A DNA stretch of 64,000 nucleotides from Butyrivibrio sp. INlla16 (GCF_900104155.1 NZ_FMYB01000016.1:1-64000); one strand, 5' to 3'. Shown: positions 45,710 through 55,918, counted from the first letter of the stretch. The notes: a model not told the origin generated them from the letters alone. Numbers and translations: made by a program.

Positions 45710-46191
45710 ATCGTCTTTTCCGGTTTTCCTACTGCTCTAATGACAAAGTTGCCGTTCTCTGGATAGAAAATAACAGTACGTCCGTAAGAATCTCCGGTAT
45801 CCTGTGCCAAAATAGGAATACCCAGTTCTTTTAGTTTTTTAATCGTAGCTGCTACATTTCGTTCTCCCACGCGCATGGTAGCATTGCCGGAATTAAACGC
45901 AAACATCTGGGCGCCACCGGCTATCTTTGCCACAAGGCGTGATTTATTGGCACCTTTAGCCACTACCTGCTTTATAAGTTCATCAATTCCTGTATCCGCA
46001 AATTTCGGAATATTGGAATTGTTTTTTATTTCTTTAGAATCAGGTAGCATAATATGTGCCAAACCGCCAATTTTCGTTACCGGATCCCTTACAGCAATCC
46101 CTACACAGGAGCCAAGTCCAAGTGTCGTGATACCGTCAGGAGAGACGCAAATATTAAGATCGGCCATACCAACCTTGATTATTTGACTCAT
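45706..46191 (-). CDS. cheD: Chemoreceptor glutamine deamidase CheD
   Basis: 161 aa. Deamidates receptor Gln residues and binds CheC. Catalytic Cys in GLGSCVGIAV (about 26-35) and His in GGLAHIMLP (about 42-50), plus Thr-rich strand. Overlaps the next gene. Start ATG 46191, 12 bp after cheC. Confidence 0.95.
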   Translation of the reverse strand: MSQIIKVGMADLNICVSPDGITTLGLGSCVGIAVRDPVTKIGGLAHIMLPDSKEIKNNSNIPKFADTGIDELIKQVVAKGANKSRLVAKIAGGAQMFAFNSGNATMRVGERNVAATIKKLKELGIPILAQDTGDSYGRTVIFYPENGNFVIRAVGKPEKTI

Positions 46192-46203
46192 TCACTTAGC
46201 TCC

Positions 46204-46842
46204 TTATCCACTAATTGTGACATCTCCCATTCCAAGAGATGAAAGTATCTTGCTGTAACCATCCATATCAGGCAGAAGAATGAAATATCCGCTCAGTGTC
46301 TCGGTGTCAAAAAAGCTTGTCTCAATAAGAAGAATCTTGTCACCCATCATACCAAACTCAATAGCAGGCACAGAAAGTATTGCTCCCGCCATATCAATGG
46401 CAACAAACGGTACTGAAGGCAGCAACTTAAGATTAGTAATCATGGAAAGTGCATTCAGATAAGAGCCTGTAATAATGTTACCCACTTCCTTGATTGCTGA
46501 AAGCTCCGTATCATCAAAAGGGACTGTTTCGTCCTTGTCTTTAATGCCCATAAGCATATTAACAAGATGTCTGGCTGCTTTCATACCCAGAAGGAACATA
46601 ATACTTCCGTTAATGTCCCCTTCAACGCTCAGATAAATGCCTGTCATAATCTGTTCAGCACCACCCATCAGGTCTCCGACGTCCTTAAAATCAAGAAGTC
46701 TTACCTGTGGTACAGACATATCAACCTTAGTATTAAGCATCTGTGCAAGAGCTGTTGTAGCATTTCCTGCGCCGATGTTGCCCAGCTCTTTTAAGACATC
46801 ATAATACTGGCTGGACAGATTCTCCAAACTCATTTCACTCAA
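46204..46842 (-). CDS. cheC: CheY-P phosphatase CheC
   Basis: 212 aa. Two phosphatase motifs of the D/S-x3-E-x2-N type: DVLKELGN (about 14-21) and SAIKEVGN (about 114-121), both complete. Works with CheD in adaptation and is part of the Bacillus-type chemotaxis system. No CheY substrate gene is in the window. Confidence 0.95.
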   Translation of the reverse strand: MSEMSLENLSSQYYDVLKELGNIGAGNATTALAQMLNTKVDMSVPQVRLLDFKDVGDLMGGAEQIMTGIYLSVEGDINGSIMFLLGMKAARHLVNMLMGIKDKDETVPFDDTELSAIKEVGNIITGSYLNALSMITNLKLLPSVPFVAIDMAGAILSVPAIEFGMMGDKILLIETSFFDTETLSGYFILLPDMDGYSKILSSLGMGDVTISG

Positions 46843-46865
46843 AGGTCTTCCTCCTTCAAATACTC

Positions 46866-47345
46866 TTAAGCCTTAGCCTTGTCATCTTCCATCTCTACCA
46901 TTCCAAGATCAAGAATGGAGACAAGCCCACCTTCATATTTTCCAACACCGCTTATGAAACTGTTAAGCTTTTTGCCCTTATCGGCACTGTAGGTTACCTT
47001 CTCAATACTCTTACTTCCAAGAGTAAGAACCTGATTAACCTGATCTACAATAATTCCAATAAGAGTATCTTCCTCAGCCTTAAGAATGATTATTCTGCTC
47101 TTGTCCGTTATCTCATCCGGTTCCATATCCATCTTGAGTCTGAGGCTCATTACAGGAACAATGACACCACGAATGTTGATAACGCCCTTAAGGTAATGCG
47201 CTACCTGTGGAACCCTTGTGATCTGCTGCATACGTACAATGTTATCAATATATTTGATATCTATTCCATACTGTTCGTCGCCAAGCCTGATGATAATATA
47301 CTGAATCAGTTCGCCGACATCCTGAGTATCTCTTAATTCATTCAT
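46866..47345 (-). CDS. cheW: Chemotaxis coupling protein CheW
   Basis: 159 aa. Adaptor between receptors and CheA with the SH3-like fold: QYIIIRLGDEQYGIDIKYI (about 13-31), VINIRGVIVPVMSL (about 67-80). The gap before it (47346-47443) holds one hairpin repeat unit. Confidence 0.95.
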   Translation of the reverse strand: MNELRDTQDVGELIQYIIIRLGDEQYGIDIKYIDNIVRMQQITRVPQVAHYLKGVINIRGVIVPVMSLRLKMDMEPDEITDKSRIIILKAEEDTLIGIIVDQVNQVLTLGSKSIEKVTYSADKGKKLNSFISGVGKYEGGLVSILDLGMVEMEDDKAKA

Positions 47346-47370
47346 AATATTATCCTTTCTTCAATCGGAA

Positions 47371-47444
47371 GTTCTGCTCTCGCTTTGCTCGCCAGAACAA
47401 AGTAGTACACTAAGCTCGAAAAAACCTCGCTAAGTGATTACTTT
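47371..47444 (-). repeat. Hairpin repeat, copy A (between cheA and cheW)
   Basis: Consists of GTTCTG-n16-CAGAAC (47371-47398) followed by a long stem: left arm 47399-47415, loop TCGAAAAAACCTC (47416-47428), right arm 47429-47444. The stem has about 15 pairs with one A-A mismatch and one bulged A. The distal end touches the cheA stop codon. See the copy at 55919. Confidence 0.75.
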
Positions 47445-49597
47445 TATGCTAACTGATTTGTATCCAGGATCAGAGCTATCTCGCCATCACCAAGTATTGT
47501 TGCGCCACTTATCATACGGCACTTATTCATGTATCTGCCAAGAGGCTTGATAACAATTTCCTGCTGTCCCATGAGTTCATCAATTACAAGACCAAACTGC
47601 TGATCACCTTTTCTTGTGATAACAACAACAAGATCTTCATCCTCATTCTTCGTGCTCTCTGTTTCAAGAGCTCTGCTTACACGAATAATAGGAGTTACAC
47701 TTCCGCGAAGATTAATAACCTCCTTATTCTCAACTGTTTTAATGTCGGTCGGAGCAACGTCCTCAATACTCTGAATTGAATCAAGCGGAATTGCATATTT
47801 CTCACCGCCAACTACAACCATCAGAGCCTGAATGATAGCAAGTGTCAGAGGCAGTCTGATCTGCCAGGTACTTCCTTCTCCAAGCTTTGTCTTAACACTT
47901 ACTTCACCGGATAGGGACTCAATCTTTGACTTAACAACGTCAAGACCTACGCCACGTCCTGATACTTCAGTAACCTGCTTTGCTGTGGAGAATCCGGGAT
48001 GGAAAAGGAAATCCACGCACTGCTGCTCTGTAAGTGAAGCTGCTTCCTCAGGTGTTACGATACCTTTCTCAATAGCTTTGTTCTTAACTATTTCAGCATC
48101 AATACCGTTACCATCGTCACCAACTTCGATAACTACGCTGTTACCATCCTGGAACGCATGCAGGAAAATATGACCTTCTTCGGTCTTTCCTCTCTCGGCA
48201 CGAAGTTCTGCGGACTCAATACCGTGATCGGCACTGTTACGCAACAAGTGCATCAGAGGATCACCGATTTCATCAACCACGGTTCTGTCCATTTCAGTAT
48301 CTTCACCGGTCATGGTCAGTTCCATTGTCTTGCCAAGCTGCTTATTAAGATCTCGAATCATACGAGGGAATTTCTGGAGTACGCTCTCGATAGGTACCAT
48401 TCGAACTTTCATGACAGATTCATGAAGATTGGTAGTAACGCTTTCCAGATATTCTATCTGCTCGTTTACATTGCCACTTACAATTCCTGCTGAATTTGCT
48501 GCAGATATCAAAGAGTTCTTCGCAATGATAAGCTCACTTACCAGGTTCATGAGGACATCCAGTTTATCGATATCAACACGAACTGTGCGGTTAACAACAG
48601 GCTTACCAACAGGCTTCTTGCCTCCGGCATCCTTAGCCGGTGCCTTCTCTGCAGGCTTAGCTGCAGGCGCGGCTGGTGCTGCAGGAGCAGCTGCTGCGGG
48701 TGCAGGTGCTGCTGCGGCTGCAGGTGCTCCTGCTGCGGGTGCTGCTTCCTCCGTGCTGGCTGCTGCATTAGGATCATAATCACCTATCTCGCAGTCCTCA
48801 ATTTCAGAAACGCTCTTTACTATTTCTTTGATTTTTTCCTTATCTTCTTCGTCTGTAGAAATGATTAGACTAAAATTGAATTCAAACTTTTCATCCTCAA
48901 TATCCTGGGTAGAAGGCTCGGAAACAACAAGCTCACCGATCTCCTCAATTCCCTTAAATACGAGGAATGCTCTGGCTGCCTTAAGAATGCAGCTCTCCTG
49001 TATCTTAACATTAAGGCCATAAAGCTTTTTGCCCTGACCCTTCATATCTTCCAAATTGCCCTTGGTGTCAGGATCAATCTTTATAGCTCTGTAGTCCTTT
49101 GTAGGATCAGCATCGGGTGCAGGTCCTCCTGCTGCGGGCGCTGCTGCAGGTGCTGCTTCTGCTGCAGGTGCCGCTTCTGCTGCGGGCGCTGCGGGTGCTG
49201 CTCCTCCGCCTGATGCTCCGGCTCTGATATCAGCCAAAGCCTTGATAATATTAGCATTTTCCTCAGTTCCTTCGTCCTGTGACTCTGTGATATTATCCAC
49301 ATAAGCCTGTATTGCATCCAGACACTGGAACAAAGTGTCGATCATGCTTGAATCGATTTTGAGTGTGCCGTTACGCACATCAGAAAATACATCTTCCATA
49401 TCATGGGTAAGATTCTGCATGTTCTTATAACCCATGGTACCTGCCATTCCTTTCATGGAATGCGCAGAACGGAAAATTTCATTAATACAATCCTCGTTCT
49501 CCGGATCCTGCTCCAACTGCATGATGCTGTCATTCAGTGTTTGCAGATGCTCCTTTGCTTCGTCGAGAAAGACGCCTAGATACTGAGAAACATCCAT
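47444..49597 (-). CDS. cheA: Chemotaxis histidine kinase CheA
   Basis: 717 aa. P1 with His46 (FRSAHSMKGMAG), P2 (about 165-265), P3 dimerisation (about 340-400), P4 kinase with N and G boxes (LLRNSADHG; GDDGNGID), P5 regulatory domain binding CheW. Two Ala/Pro-rich linkers (about 129-163 and 283-330) flank P2. Phosphorylates CheB and CheY. Confidence 0.97.
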   Translation of the reverse strand: MDVSQYLGVFLDEAKEHLQTLNDSIMQLEQDPENEDCINEIFRSAHSMKGMAGTMGYKNMQNLTHDMEDVFSDVRNGTLKIDSSMIDTLFQCLDAIQAYVDNITESQDEGTEENANIIKALADIRAGASGGGAAPAAPAAEAAPAAEAAPAAAPAAGGPAPDADPTKDYRAIKIDPDTKGNLEDMKGQGKKLYGLNVKIQESCILKAARAFLVFKGIEEIGELVVSEPSTQDIEDEKFEFNFSLIISTDEEDKEKIKEIVKSVSEIEDCEIGDYDPNAAASTEEAAPAAGAPAAAAAPAPAAAAPAAPAAPAAKPAEKAPAKDAGGKKPVGKPVVNRTVRVDIDKLDVLMNLVSELIIAKNSLISAANSAGIVSGNVNEQIEYLESVTTNLHESVMKVRMVPIESVLQKFPRMIRDLNKQLGKTMELTMTGEDTEMDRTVVDEIGDPLMHLLRNSADHGIESAELRAERGKTEEGHIFLHAFQDGNSVVIEVGDDGNGIDAEIVKNKAIEKGIVTPEEAASLTEQQCVDFLFHPGFSTAKQVTEVSGRGVGLDVVKSKIESLSGEVSVKTKLGEGSTWQIRLPLTLAIIQALMVVVGGEKYAIPLDSIQSIEDVAPTDIKTVENKEVINLRGSVTPIIRVSRALETESTKNEDEDLVVVITRKGDQQFGLVIDELMGQQEIVIKPLGRYMNKCRMISGATILGDGEIALILDTNQLA

Positions 49598-49656
49598 AAT
49601 CCCTTTACCTCCATAAGAAAACCCTCACGCAGGCGTCAGAAATCAGGAAAAGCTAG

Positions 49657-50730
49657 TCATCGAACACCTACGTTCATAATGATTTCCTGGGCTACGTCAT
49701 CAAGCGTAACGACCTGATTAACGAGACCAGCTGTTGCCAATGCCTTAGGCATGCCATAAACTGTGCAGGATGCTTCATCCTGACCAATGACATGTACCTT
49801 CTTAACCGATTTCAGATTTTTAATTCCCTCAGTACCGTCAGCACCCATTCCGGTGAGTACCACGCAACAAATTGAGTCGTAATCGGAATCCATAAGTGAC
49901 TCATACATAAAGTTTGCACATGGTCTTACACCTTCTCTTGTGGGACCGTCCACATAGTGAATGGTGTGCTTTCCACCGGAGGTCAATACATGCATATGCT
50001 TTCCGCCTCTCGCGATATAGACGGTGCCGGCCTGAAGAACATCTCCTTCGGCTGCTTCCTTAACCGTAACCTCAGATAAGGAATTAAGTCTCTCAGCAAG
50101 GGATGCTGTAAAGCCTTCCGGCATGTGCTGTACAAGTACAACCGGTGTTTTAAGATTTTTGGGAAGTTTGGGAATAACCGCCTGAAGCGCACGAGGCCCA
50201 CCCGTAGAACTTGCAATCGCAACGATACGATTACCTGTGACCTTGTCTGCATGCTTAGCGACAATATCCACCATCTTGCGAGAGGCTTTGATTTCATCAA
50301 TTGAAAAAGCCTTCGCACTAACCGGCGCTTTTGAATCGCAAACTGCTGCGAGAGTTCTTGTAAGCGTCGTAGTGAAATCATCGCCGCGGCAATCCGAGGC
50401 GCGATCCGGTTTGTGAATAAAATCAAGGGCGCCGAGTTCCAAACAGTCGAGGGTAACCTTCGCCCCTTCCTTAGTATCTGTGGAACACATCATAACTTTC
50501 ACCCTTATTTTATTTTTGTTAATCTCCTTGAGTAACGTAATTCCGTCCATGCGAGGCATGTTGATATCAAGAATACATGCATCATATGAATTTTTCTTCA
50601 GCAACTCAAGGGCTTCAACTCCGTCTTTAGCCTTATCTACAACCTGAAATCTTGAATCTGAATTAACTATATCACTAAGTACGGTTCTCATGAGTGCAGA
50701 GTCATCAACTAATAAAATTTTTTTCGACAT
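49657..50730 (-). CDS. cheB: Chemoreceptor methylesterase CheB
   Basis: 357 aa. Receiver domain with phospho-acceptor Asp55 (CILDINMPRMDG), then the esterase domain with Ser in ASSTGGPRAL, His in VQHMPEGF and Asp in VLTGMGADG. Removes methyl groups from receptors. Immediately follows the PilZ gene. No cheR partner in this window. Confidence 0.96.
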   Translation of the reverse strand: MSKKILLVDDSALMRTVLSDIVNSDSRFQVVDKAKDGVEALELLKKNSYDACILDINMPRMDGITLLKEINKNKIRVKVMMCSTDTKEGAKVTLDCLELGALDFIHKPDRASDCRGDDFTTTLTRTLAAVCDSKAPVSAKAFSIDEIKASRKMVDIVAKHADKVTGNRIVAIASSTGGPRALQAVIPKLPKNLKTPVVLVQHMPEGFTASLAERLNSLSEVTVKEAAEGDVLQAGTVYIARGGKHMHVLTSGGKHTIHYVDGPTREGVRPCANFMYESLMDSDYDSICCVVLTGMGADGTEGIKNLKSVKKVHVIGQDEASCTVYGMPKALATAGLVNQVVTLDDVAQEIIMNVGVR

Positions 50731-51453
50731 TTAGTTTTGCTTCTTTCTAATTTTTCGTTCTTCCTCAAAGATAAAATGTATGATATCTTCTCTGGAAGTT
50801 TCGTCAATGTAGCTGTACTGTATGCGGTGCTCATACAGTCCCGGCCTGTTTTCGAGTTCCTGTACCCGAAGTACGGTGCACACCATCTCGTACTCCACAT
50901 TATTAATGTTTCCGGGTAAGCGATATGAACAGTAAATCGTACTGCCCTCTTCATATTGGAAATTAGCGACAAATCGTAAACCACCGCCGCTGATATCCAC
51001 TATTACACTTCGCTGAAGAGGCTTATTCGTCCCAAGCAGAAGTCCCCAATTTCGTCTTATAGCTTCCACTTCCTCCTCAGAGAATATCCTCGACCTCAGT
51101 TCCAACGCACAACTAAATCTGTAGTATTCTCTTCTCTGTAACCTCTGAAGGTTGCTCAGAAGATCAAGGACCAGAATATAGACATTGTTACTTCGATATC
51201 TGTCTATGATTCTTCCATAACACTGGAACAGTCCCCTTGAGCTGTAAAAGCACAAACTGTATTCACCGTCCACGGGAAGTAATACCAACTTCCCCTTGTC
51301 CATCGGCATGAGTACTTCAATTCTGTCCTCCGACAAAACATCGGTAATCTTGCTTAGGTGAATTTTCTTCGTGCGGCTGTCATCGTCCATCCAGACCTTC
51401 CCGATGGCCTTCAGTTCAATTTTGTTGCCTGGCGCAATATAGTCCGCAAGCAT
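50731..51453 (-). CDS. PilZ/YcgR-like c-di-GMP binding flagellar brake protein
   Basis: 240 aa. N-terminal YcgR-like domain (about 1-100) and C-terminal PilZ domain with the c-di-GMP motifs RREYYR (about 109-114) and DISGGGLRF (about 148-156). Such proteins slow the flagellar motor when c-di-GMP is high. It lies between flhG and cheB and abuts cheB. The in-operon place suggests direct coordination with the motor. Confidence 0.85.
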   Translation of the reverse strand: MLADYIAPGNKIELKAIGKVWMDDDSRTKKIHLSKITDVLSEDRIEVLMPMDKGKLVLLPVDGEYSLCFYSSRGLFQCYGRIIDRYRSNNVYILVLDLLSNLQRLQRREYYRFSCALELRSRIFSEEEVEAIRRNWGLLLGTNKPLQRSVIVDISGGGLRFVANFQYEEGSTIYCSYRLPGNINNVEYEMVCTVLRVQELENRPGLYEHRIQYSYIDETSREDIIHFIFEEERKIRKKQN

Positions 51454-51477
51454 ACAGGTACCCCTCTTACCTTTTAT

Positions 51478-52398
51478 TTATTGACCGGATGCTTTGTCTC
51501 CGGTATTTTTCACCGAGTTCAATTTGCGACCTGTAATAATATGTGAAAAAAACGCTGCCATACCCCTTGGCTTATATTTTTCACTCTCCGTTTTCTTCAC
51601 AAGATCAGCTGCAATCTTTTCAAAAGATTTGGCTGACTTTGAATTAGGATACTGTATTGAAACCGGTGATTGCTGCATAACACCGCGAGCCAACATCTGA
51701 TCCTGTGGAATAGCTCCCAGATATGTAAGCGGAAGCTTTAAATATCTGGCAACTACAGCATTTAATTTATTAAATAACTGTTGTCCCTCCTCTGCGGAAT
51801 TAACCCTGTTGGAAACAACTTTAATCATCGTATTGTCTCTGGAAAATCTCTCCTGCTGGTTTAATGCCTTAAGCAGAGAATACGAATCCGTTATCGATGT
51901 GGGTTCCGGAGTGGTAACAAGTATTATTTCTCCACTTGCTACGAGGAACTCCATAACTGCACTCGAAATACCCGCACCGGTGTCAATTATTATTGTATCT
52001 GCAATAGCATCGAGCTCAGCAAGATTAACGATAATATCAACCAGGTATTTTCTTTCCAGATTATACATACCCGAGATTCCCGATCCTCCGGATATAAATC
52101 CGACTCCTTCGGGCCCCCAGGTAATAATGTCCTTTATATTCTTATGCTGGTAAATCAAATCGCTAAGATTATGTTTGGGCACGGTTCCAAACATAATCTC
52201 TATATTGGCAAGACCGAAATCCGCGTCAAGAATGATGACTCTCTGTCCCATTCTTCTAAACTGTATCGCCAGATTTATTGAAACATTTGATTTTCCTACG
52301 CCTCCCTTACCGCTCGTAACCGTTATGATTCTGGCGAGGGGTCTCTGTGGGGCATGTTCTGCTTTTATAATTTCTCTTAGCTGTTGTGCCTGATCCAT
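51478..52398 (-). CDS. flhG: Flagellar number regulator FlhG (YlxH, MinD-like ATPase)
   Basis: 306 aa. Deviant Walker A SGKGGVGKSNVSINLAI (about 30-46), GTGAGISSAVMEF region and a membrane-binding end. Controls place and number of flagella with FlhF, and stimulates FlhF GTPase through its N-terminal segment DQAQQLREII (residues 2-11). Confidence 0.93.
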   Translation of the reverse strand: MDQAQQLREIIKAEHAPQRPLARIITVTSGKGGVGKSNVSINLAIQFRRMGQRVIILDADFGLANIEIMFGTVPKHNLSDLIYQHKNIKDIITWGPEGVGFISGGSGISGMYNLERKYLVDIIVNLAELDAIADTIIIDTGAGISSAVMEFLVASGEIILVTTPEPTSITDSYSLLKALNQQERFSRDNTMIKVVSNRVNSAEEGQQLFNKLNAVVARYLKLPLTYLGAIPQDQMLARGVMQQSPVSIQYPNSKSAKSFEKIAADLVKKTESEKYKPRGMAAFFSHIITGRKLNSVKNTGDKASGQ

Positions 52399-52445
52399 AA
52401 AAATAATCCTGTTTCTATTCTATCAAAATATGCAAAAATCATCTA

Positions 52446-53750
52446 CTATTTTCCGCCAAGAAGCCCCTTAACACTTCTCTGTGCATCAAAGACGGCAATA
52501 TCGCTCGGAACGTTCTGCCCGTTAGTTATATATGACATAGGTGCCCCCGTGTGCATATGTATATTGTACAGATTTCCGGCTGAGCTTGTCTCGTCCATCT
52601 TGGTGAAAATCAGTTTATATTTCACGAGCTCCGAATATCCGTCAGCTATCTCAATAAGATCCCTGTATTTGGTTGTTGCGGAAAGTACGAGATAGTTTTC
52701 GGTTTCTACGCATTCTTCAAGTGCATTTATAAAACCTATCATTGTCATCTTCTGCTCTTCGTTATGAAGGCTGTGGCCTGCCGTATCAACCATGAGGTAA
52801 TCATAATCCTTGAAATCCTCAGCTGCCTGCTTCATCTCTTCAACAGAATAAATAACTCTGAAGGGTATATCCATAATGGTCGCATAAGTACGAAGCTGCT
52901 CAGCGGCAGCAATTCTGTAGGTATCAACTGTCAACAGTGCTACCTTCTTCTTTCTGTTTATGCATAGATCCGAAGCCAGTTTCGCAATTGTTGTAGTCTT
53001 ACCTACGCCGGTGGGACCTATGAAAATCTCAGCTATCGGGCCATCCTGGCTCTCCTTGATTCTGCTGGCCGGTCCAAATTTAAGTACCATTTTCTGATAA
53101 ACATTGGCAAGAACATATTCCATCGGAATATTGGGTTTACTTACCTTTTCAACCTCATCGGTAAGCTGATTTGCATAAATCTCATCAACCTCATTTTCTA
53201 TCAGAGTATTGTATAATACACGGACAAATGAGAGCGTCTCTTCCGATACAGTGTTCTTTTCCTCACGTATATCCGACTGTTCCTCAGAATACAGGTCAGT
53301 TTTCACATCATCCTTCTCGTTTTTGAGATTTTGCTCAAGAAGGTTATGAAGACTATCCAGTTTTTCCTCGATTGCACTGCTCTCCTCCTGCAAGACATGC
53401 TCCTTTATCGGCTCACGTTTCTGCGTTGCAGGGGGCTGAGAAGCTGAAGACACTTTTAGCGGAGGAATCTCTCCCTCTGCCTGGGCCTTTAACAGTTTGT
53501 CTGCCATCGATACAGGTTTACTTGGTCTTACTGTCTTAGTATCCTTTGTAGGCTTAACAGACCTCGTTATCTTCGATGGTTCATCTTCAAGCGCTACCGT
53601 AACCTCTATTTTTGAGGGAGCAAAAATAGAAAAAAAGCCACTCTTTTTAACCGGTCTGACATTCATTATTACAATGTTGTCTCCCAGCTCTTTCTTTGCA
53701 ATTTCTGTAGCATCCGATTCAGTTTTTCCGGTAAATTTTTTAATAATCAT
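52446..53750 (-). CDS. flhF: Flagellar SRP-like GTPase FlhF
   Basis: 434 aa. Basic N-terminus, then NG domain with GPTGVGKTTTIAKLASDL (about 252-269), DTYRIAAAEQLRTYA and DTAGHS motifs. Sets the site of flagellar assembly. A long disordered stretch lies before the NG domain (about 70-170). Starts 1 bp after flhA. Confidence 0.95.
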   Translation of the reverse strand: MIIKKFTGKTESDATEIAKKELGDNIVIMNVRPVKKSGFFSIFAPSKIEVTVALEDEPSKITRSVKPTKDTKTVRPSKPVSMADKLLKAQAEGEIPPLKVSSASQPPATQKREPIKEHVLQEESSAIEEKLDSLHNLLEQNLKNEKDDVKTDLYSEEQSDIREEKNTVSEETLSFVRVLYNTLIENEVDEIYANQLTDEVEKVSKPNIPMEYVLANVYQKMVLKFGPASRIKESQDGPIAEIFIGPTGVGKTTTIAKLASDLCINRKKKVALLTVDTYRIAAAEQLRTYATIMDIPFRVIYSVEEMKQAAEDFKDYDYLMVDTAGHSLHNEEQKMTMIGFINALEECVETENYLVLSATTKYRDLIEIADGYSELVKYKLIFTKMDETSSAGNLYNIHMHTGAPMSYITNGQNVPSDIAVFDAQRSVKGLLGGK

Positions 53751-53751
53751 A

Positions 53752-55818
53752 TTATGCCGCTACCATTCCTACAGACTGCATTTCTACATTAGGTTCAACT
53801 TCGTTGTATGAAAGAACAATAAGGTCCTTATAATAATCTTCCGTCATCTTCTTAAAGTACATTCGAACTATCGGTGATGTCATGATAATGGGTATCATTC
53901 CGGCATCCTCAAGCTTTTTAGCCTGCTCACCGACAGACTTGAGTATTGCCTTGGTTCTGGTGGGATCAAGTGTAAGATATGCGCCTGTTTCTGTCTGCTT
54001 AACAGATTGCATTATCTCCTGTTCTATCTTAGGATCAAGAGTTATGACACTTGTTGTTTCACCCGGATAGAAATACTTGTTGGAAATCGCTCTTCTGAGG
54101 CTTTGCCTTACATACTCAGTCAGGATATCGCTATCGTGAGTAGACGGCGCATAATCAGCCAGTGTCTCAAAAATTGTAACAAGATCTCTTATGGAAATAC
54201 CCTCCGAGAGCAGATTCTGAAGAACCTTCTCGATCTCACCAAGGCTCATAAGCTTAGGTACAAGTTCATCTACCAGTGCAGGGTTATTCTCCTGAAGATT
54301 GTTAACAAGATTCTGAACATCCTGTCTTGTGAGAAGCTCTGCAATATGGTTTCTGATAACCTCCGTCAGATGAGTTGCAATTATTGAAGGCGGATCAACT
54401 ACAGTATACCCCAGTGATTCCGCACGCTCTCTCTGACTCTCCGTTATCCAGGTTGCCGGTAAATGGAAGGAAGGCTCAAATGTAGGAATACCCGTTATCT
54501 CCTCCTCGACATTCCCGGGATTCATCGCCATGTAGTGGTCAAACAGAATCTCACCGTCGCTCACCTGAATTCCCTTAATCTTAATGATATATTGGTTGGG
54601 ATTAAGCTGAATATTATCGCGCAGGCGAATAATCGGAACCACGGTACCAAGTTCCAGTGCAATCTGTCTACGTATCATAACAACTCGGTCGAGAAGGTCA
54701 CCGCCCTGATTTACATCAGCAAGCGGGATAATCCCGTATCCAAATTCAAGCTCAATAGGATCAACCTGAAGAAGGCTTGTAACATTTTCAGGCTGTCTGA
54801 TCTCCTCTGCCTGCTGTTCTTCTTCAGCCATAACCTCTTCCTCAGTCTGTCCGATTTTTGACTCTCTGTCCATAAGGAAACCCAGTCCCGCTATAAGACC
54901 TCCGAGCGGTATATATAAAATATTAGGAAGCGGTGTAAATACGCCCAAAGCAGCCACTACTCCGCCAACCAGATACAATGTTTTGGACATGGAAAAGAGC
55001 TGCCCAATAAGAGCAGGTCCAAAGTCTGCTTCCTTGCCGCCTTTTGTAACAAGAATACCTGTGCTTAGCGACACAAGAAGTGAAGGTATGGAACTTACAA
55101 GTCCGTCACCCATTGTAAGGATGGAATATTTATCAAGTGCATCCGTTACAGGCATCCCCTGCCTGAGTACCCCCATCAGGATACCACCGACAATATTTAT
55201 TATGGTGATAATAAGTCCTGCAACCGAGTCTCCTTTTACATACTTCGTAGCACCGTCCATTGCTCCGAAGAAACTCGCTTCATTCTGGATCTTCTCACGT
55301 CTCTCTTTTGCTTCCTGATCTGTGATAGCTCCCGTGTTAAGATCGGCATCAATAGCCATCTGTTTACCGGGCATAGCATCCAGTGTGAATCGAGCCGATA
55401 CTTCAGCGACACGCTCAGAACCTTTGTTGATAACCATGAACTGAACAAGAATAAGCATTCCGTACACAATCGCACCAATGATAAGATCTCCGGCTCCTAC
55501 GAAAGATCCGAATACCTCAATAACCCTTCCGGCATCTCCTCCAGTGAGTATAAGACGCGTAGATGATACGTTAAGTGCAATACGGAAAATTGTGGTGAAC
55601 AAAAGGATAGTCGGGAAGAATGACATATCCAGTACTTCCTTGGAAAACATGGCTGTAAAAAGTATCACAAAAGAAAGTGACAAATCCATCGCCAGAAGCG
55701 TATCCATCAGCCACGTAGGAATAGGGATAATGAGCATCATAATAGCTGCAACAAAATAAAGCGCTACTCCATAATCAAAAGCACGCTTTCTTATTGTTTC
55801 AAGCAAGCCTGAATTCAT
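53752..55818 (-). CDS. flhA: Flagellar export gate protein FlhA
   Basis: 688 aa. Eight membrane helices (about 17-325), conserved FHIPEP signature in SARFTLDAMPGKQMAIDADLNTG (about 142-165), and the cytosolic domain (about 360-688) that docks chaperone-substrate complexes. Start ATG 55818 follows AAAGGGGGAT. A promoter candidate lies at 55861-55890. Confidence 0.97.
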   Translation of the reverse strand: MNSGLLETIRKRAFDYGVALYFVAAIMMLIIPIPTWLMDTLLAMDLSLSFVILFTAMFSKEVLDMSFFPTILLFTTIFRIALNVSSTRLILTGGDAGRVIEVFGSFVGAGDLIIGAIVYGMLILVQFMVINKGSERVAEVSARFTLDAMPGKQMAIDADLNTGAITDQEAKERREKIQNEASFFGAMDGATKYVKGDSVAGLIITIINIVGGILMGVLRQGMPVTDALDKYSILTMGDGLVSSIPSLLVSLSTGILVTKGGKEADFGPALIGQLFSMSKTLYLVGGVVAALGVFTPLPNILYIPLGGLIAGLGFLMDRESKIGQTEEEVMAEEEQQAEEIRQPENVTSLLQVDPIELEFGYGIIPLADVNQGGDLLDRVVMIRRQIALELGTVVPIIRLRDNIQLNPNQYIIKIKGIQVSDGEILFDHYMAMNPGNVEEEITGIPTFEPSFHLPATWITESQRERAESLGYTVVDPPSIIATHLTEVIRNHIAELLTRQDVQNLVNNLQENNPALVDELVPKLMSLGEIEKVLQNLLSEGISIRDLVTIFETLADYAPSTHDSDILTEYVRQSLRRAISNKYFYPGETTSVITLDPKIEQEIMQSVKQTETGAYLTLDPTRTKAILKSVGEQAKKLEDAGMIPIIMTSPIVRMYFKKMTEDYYKDLIVLSYNEVEPNVEMQSVGMVAA

Positions 55819-55860
55819 GATTATCCCCCTTTCCCCATTTTTTCATAATTATACATAATT

Positions 55861-55890
55861 AGTATAGCGCATACCATATATTGTGTTCAA
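55861..55890 (-). promoter_or_regulatory. Possible internal promoter of flhA
   Basis: TTGAAC (55890-55885), 18-bp spacer, TATACT (55866-55861), about 45 bp before the flhA start, just after the hairpin repeat. It may restart transcription inside the operon. Confidence 0.45.
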
Positions 55891-55918
55891 GAGAAAAATG
55901 GGACACAAGTTTAGAGGA

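Noticed and set aside
47371..47398. GTTCTG...CAGAAC read as a LexA box
   Set aside because: Half-sites face the wrong way and are 16 nt apart; the SOS core is GAAC-n4-GTTC.
47399..47444. The cheA hairpin as a rho-independent terminator
   Set aside because: No T run follows the stem on the transcribed strand; the oligo-A/T part is in the loop.
48429..48779. Open frame of 116 codons on the + strand
   Set aside because: Antisense to the Ala/Pro linker of cheA; low complexity and no start signals.
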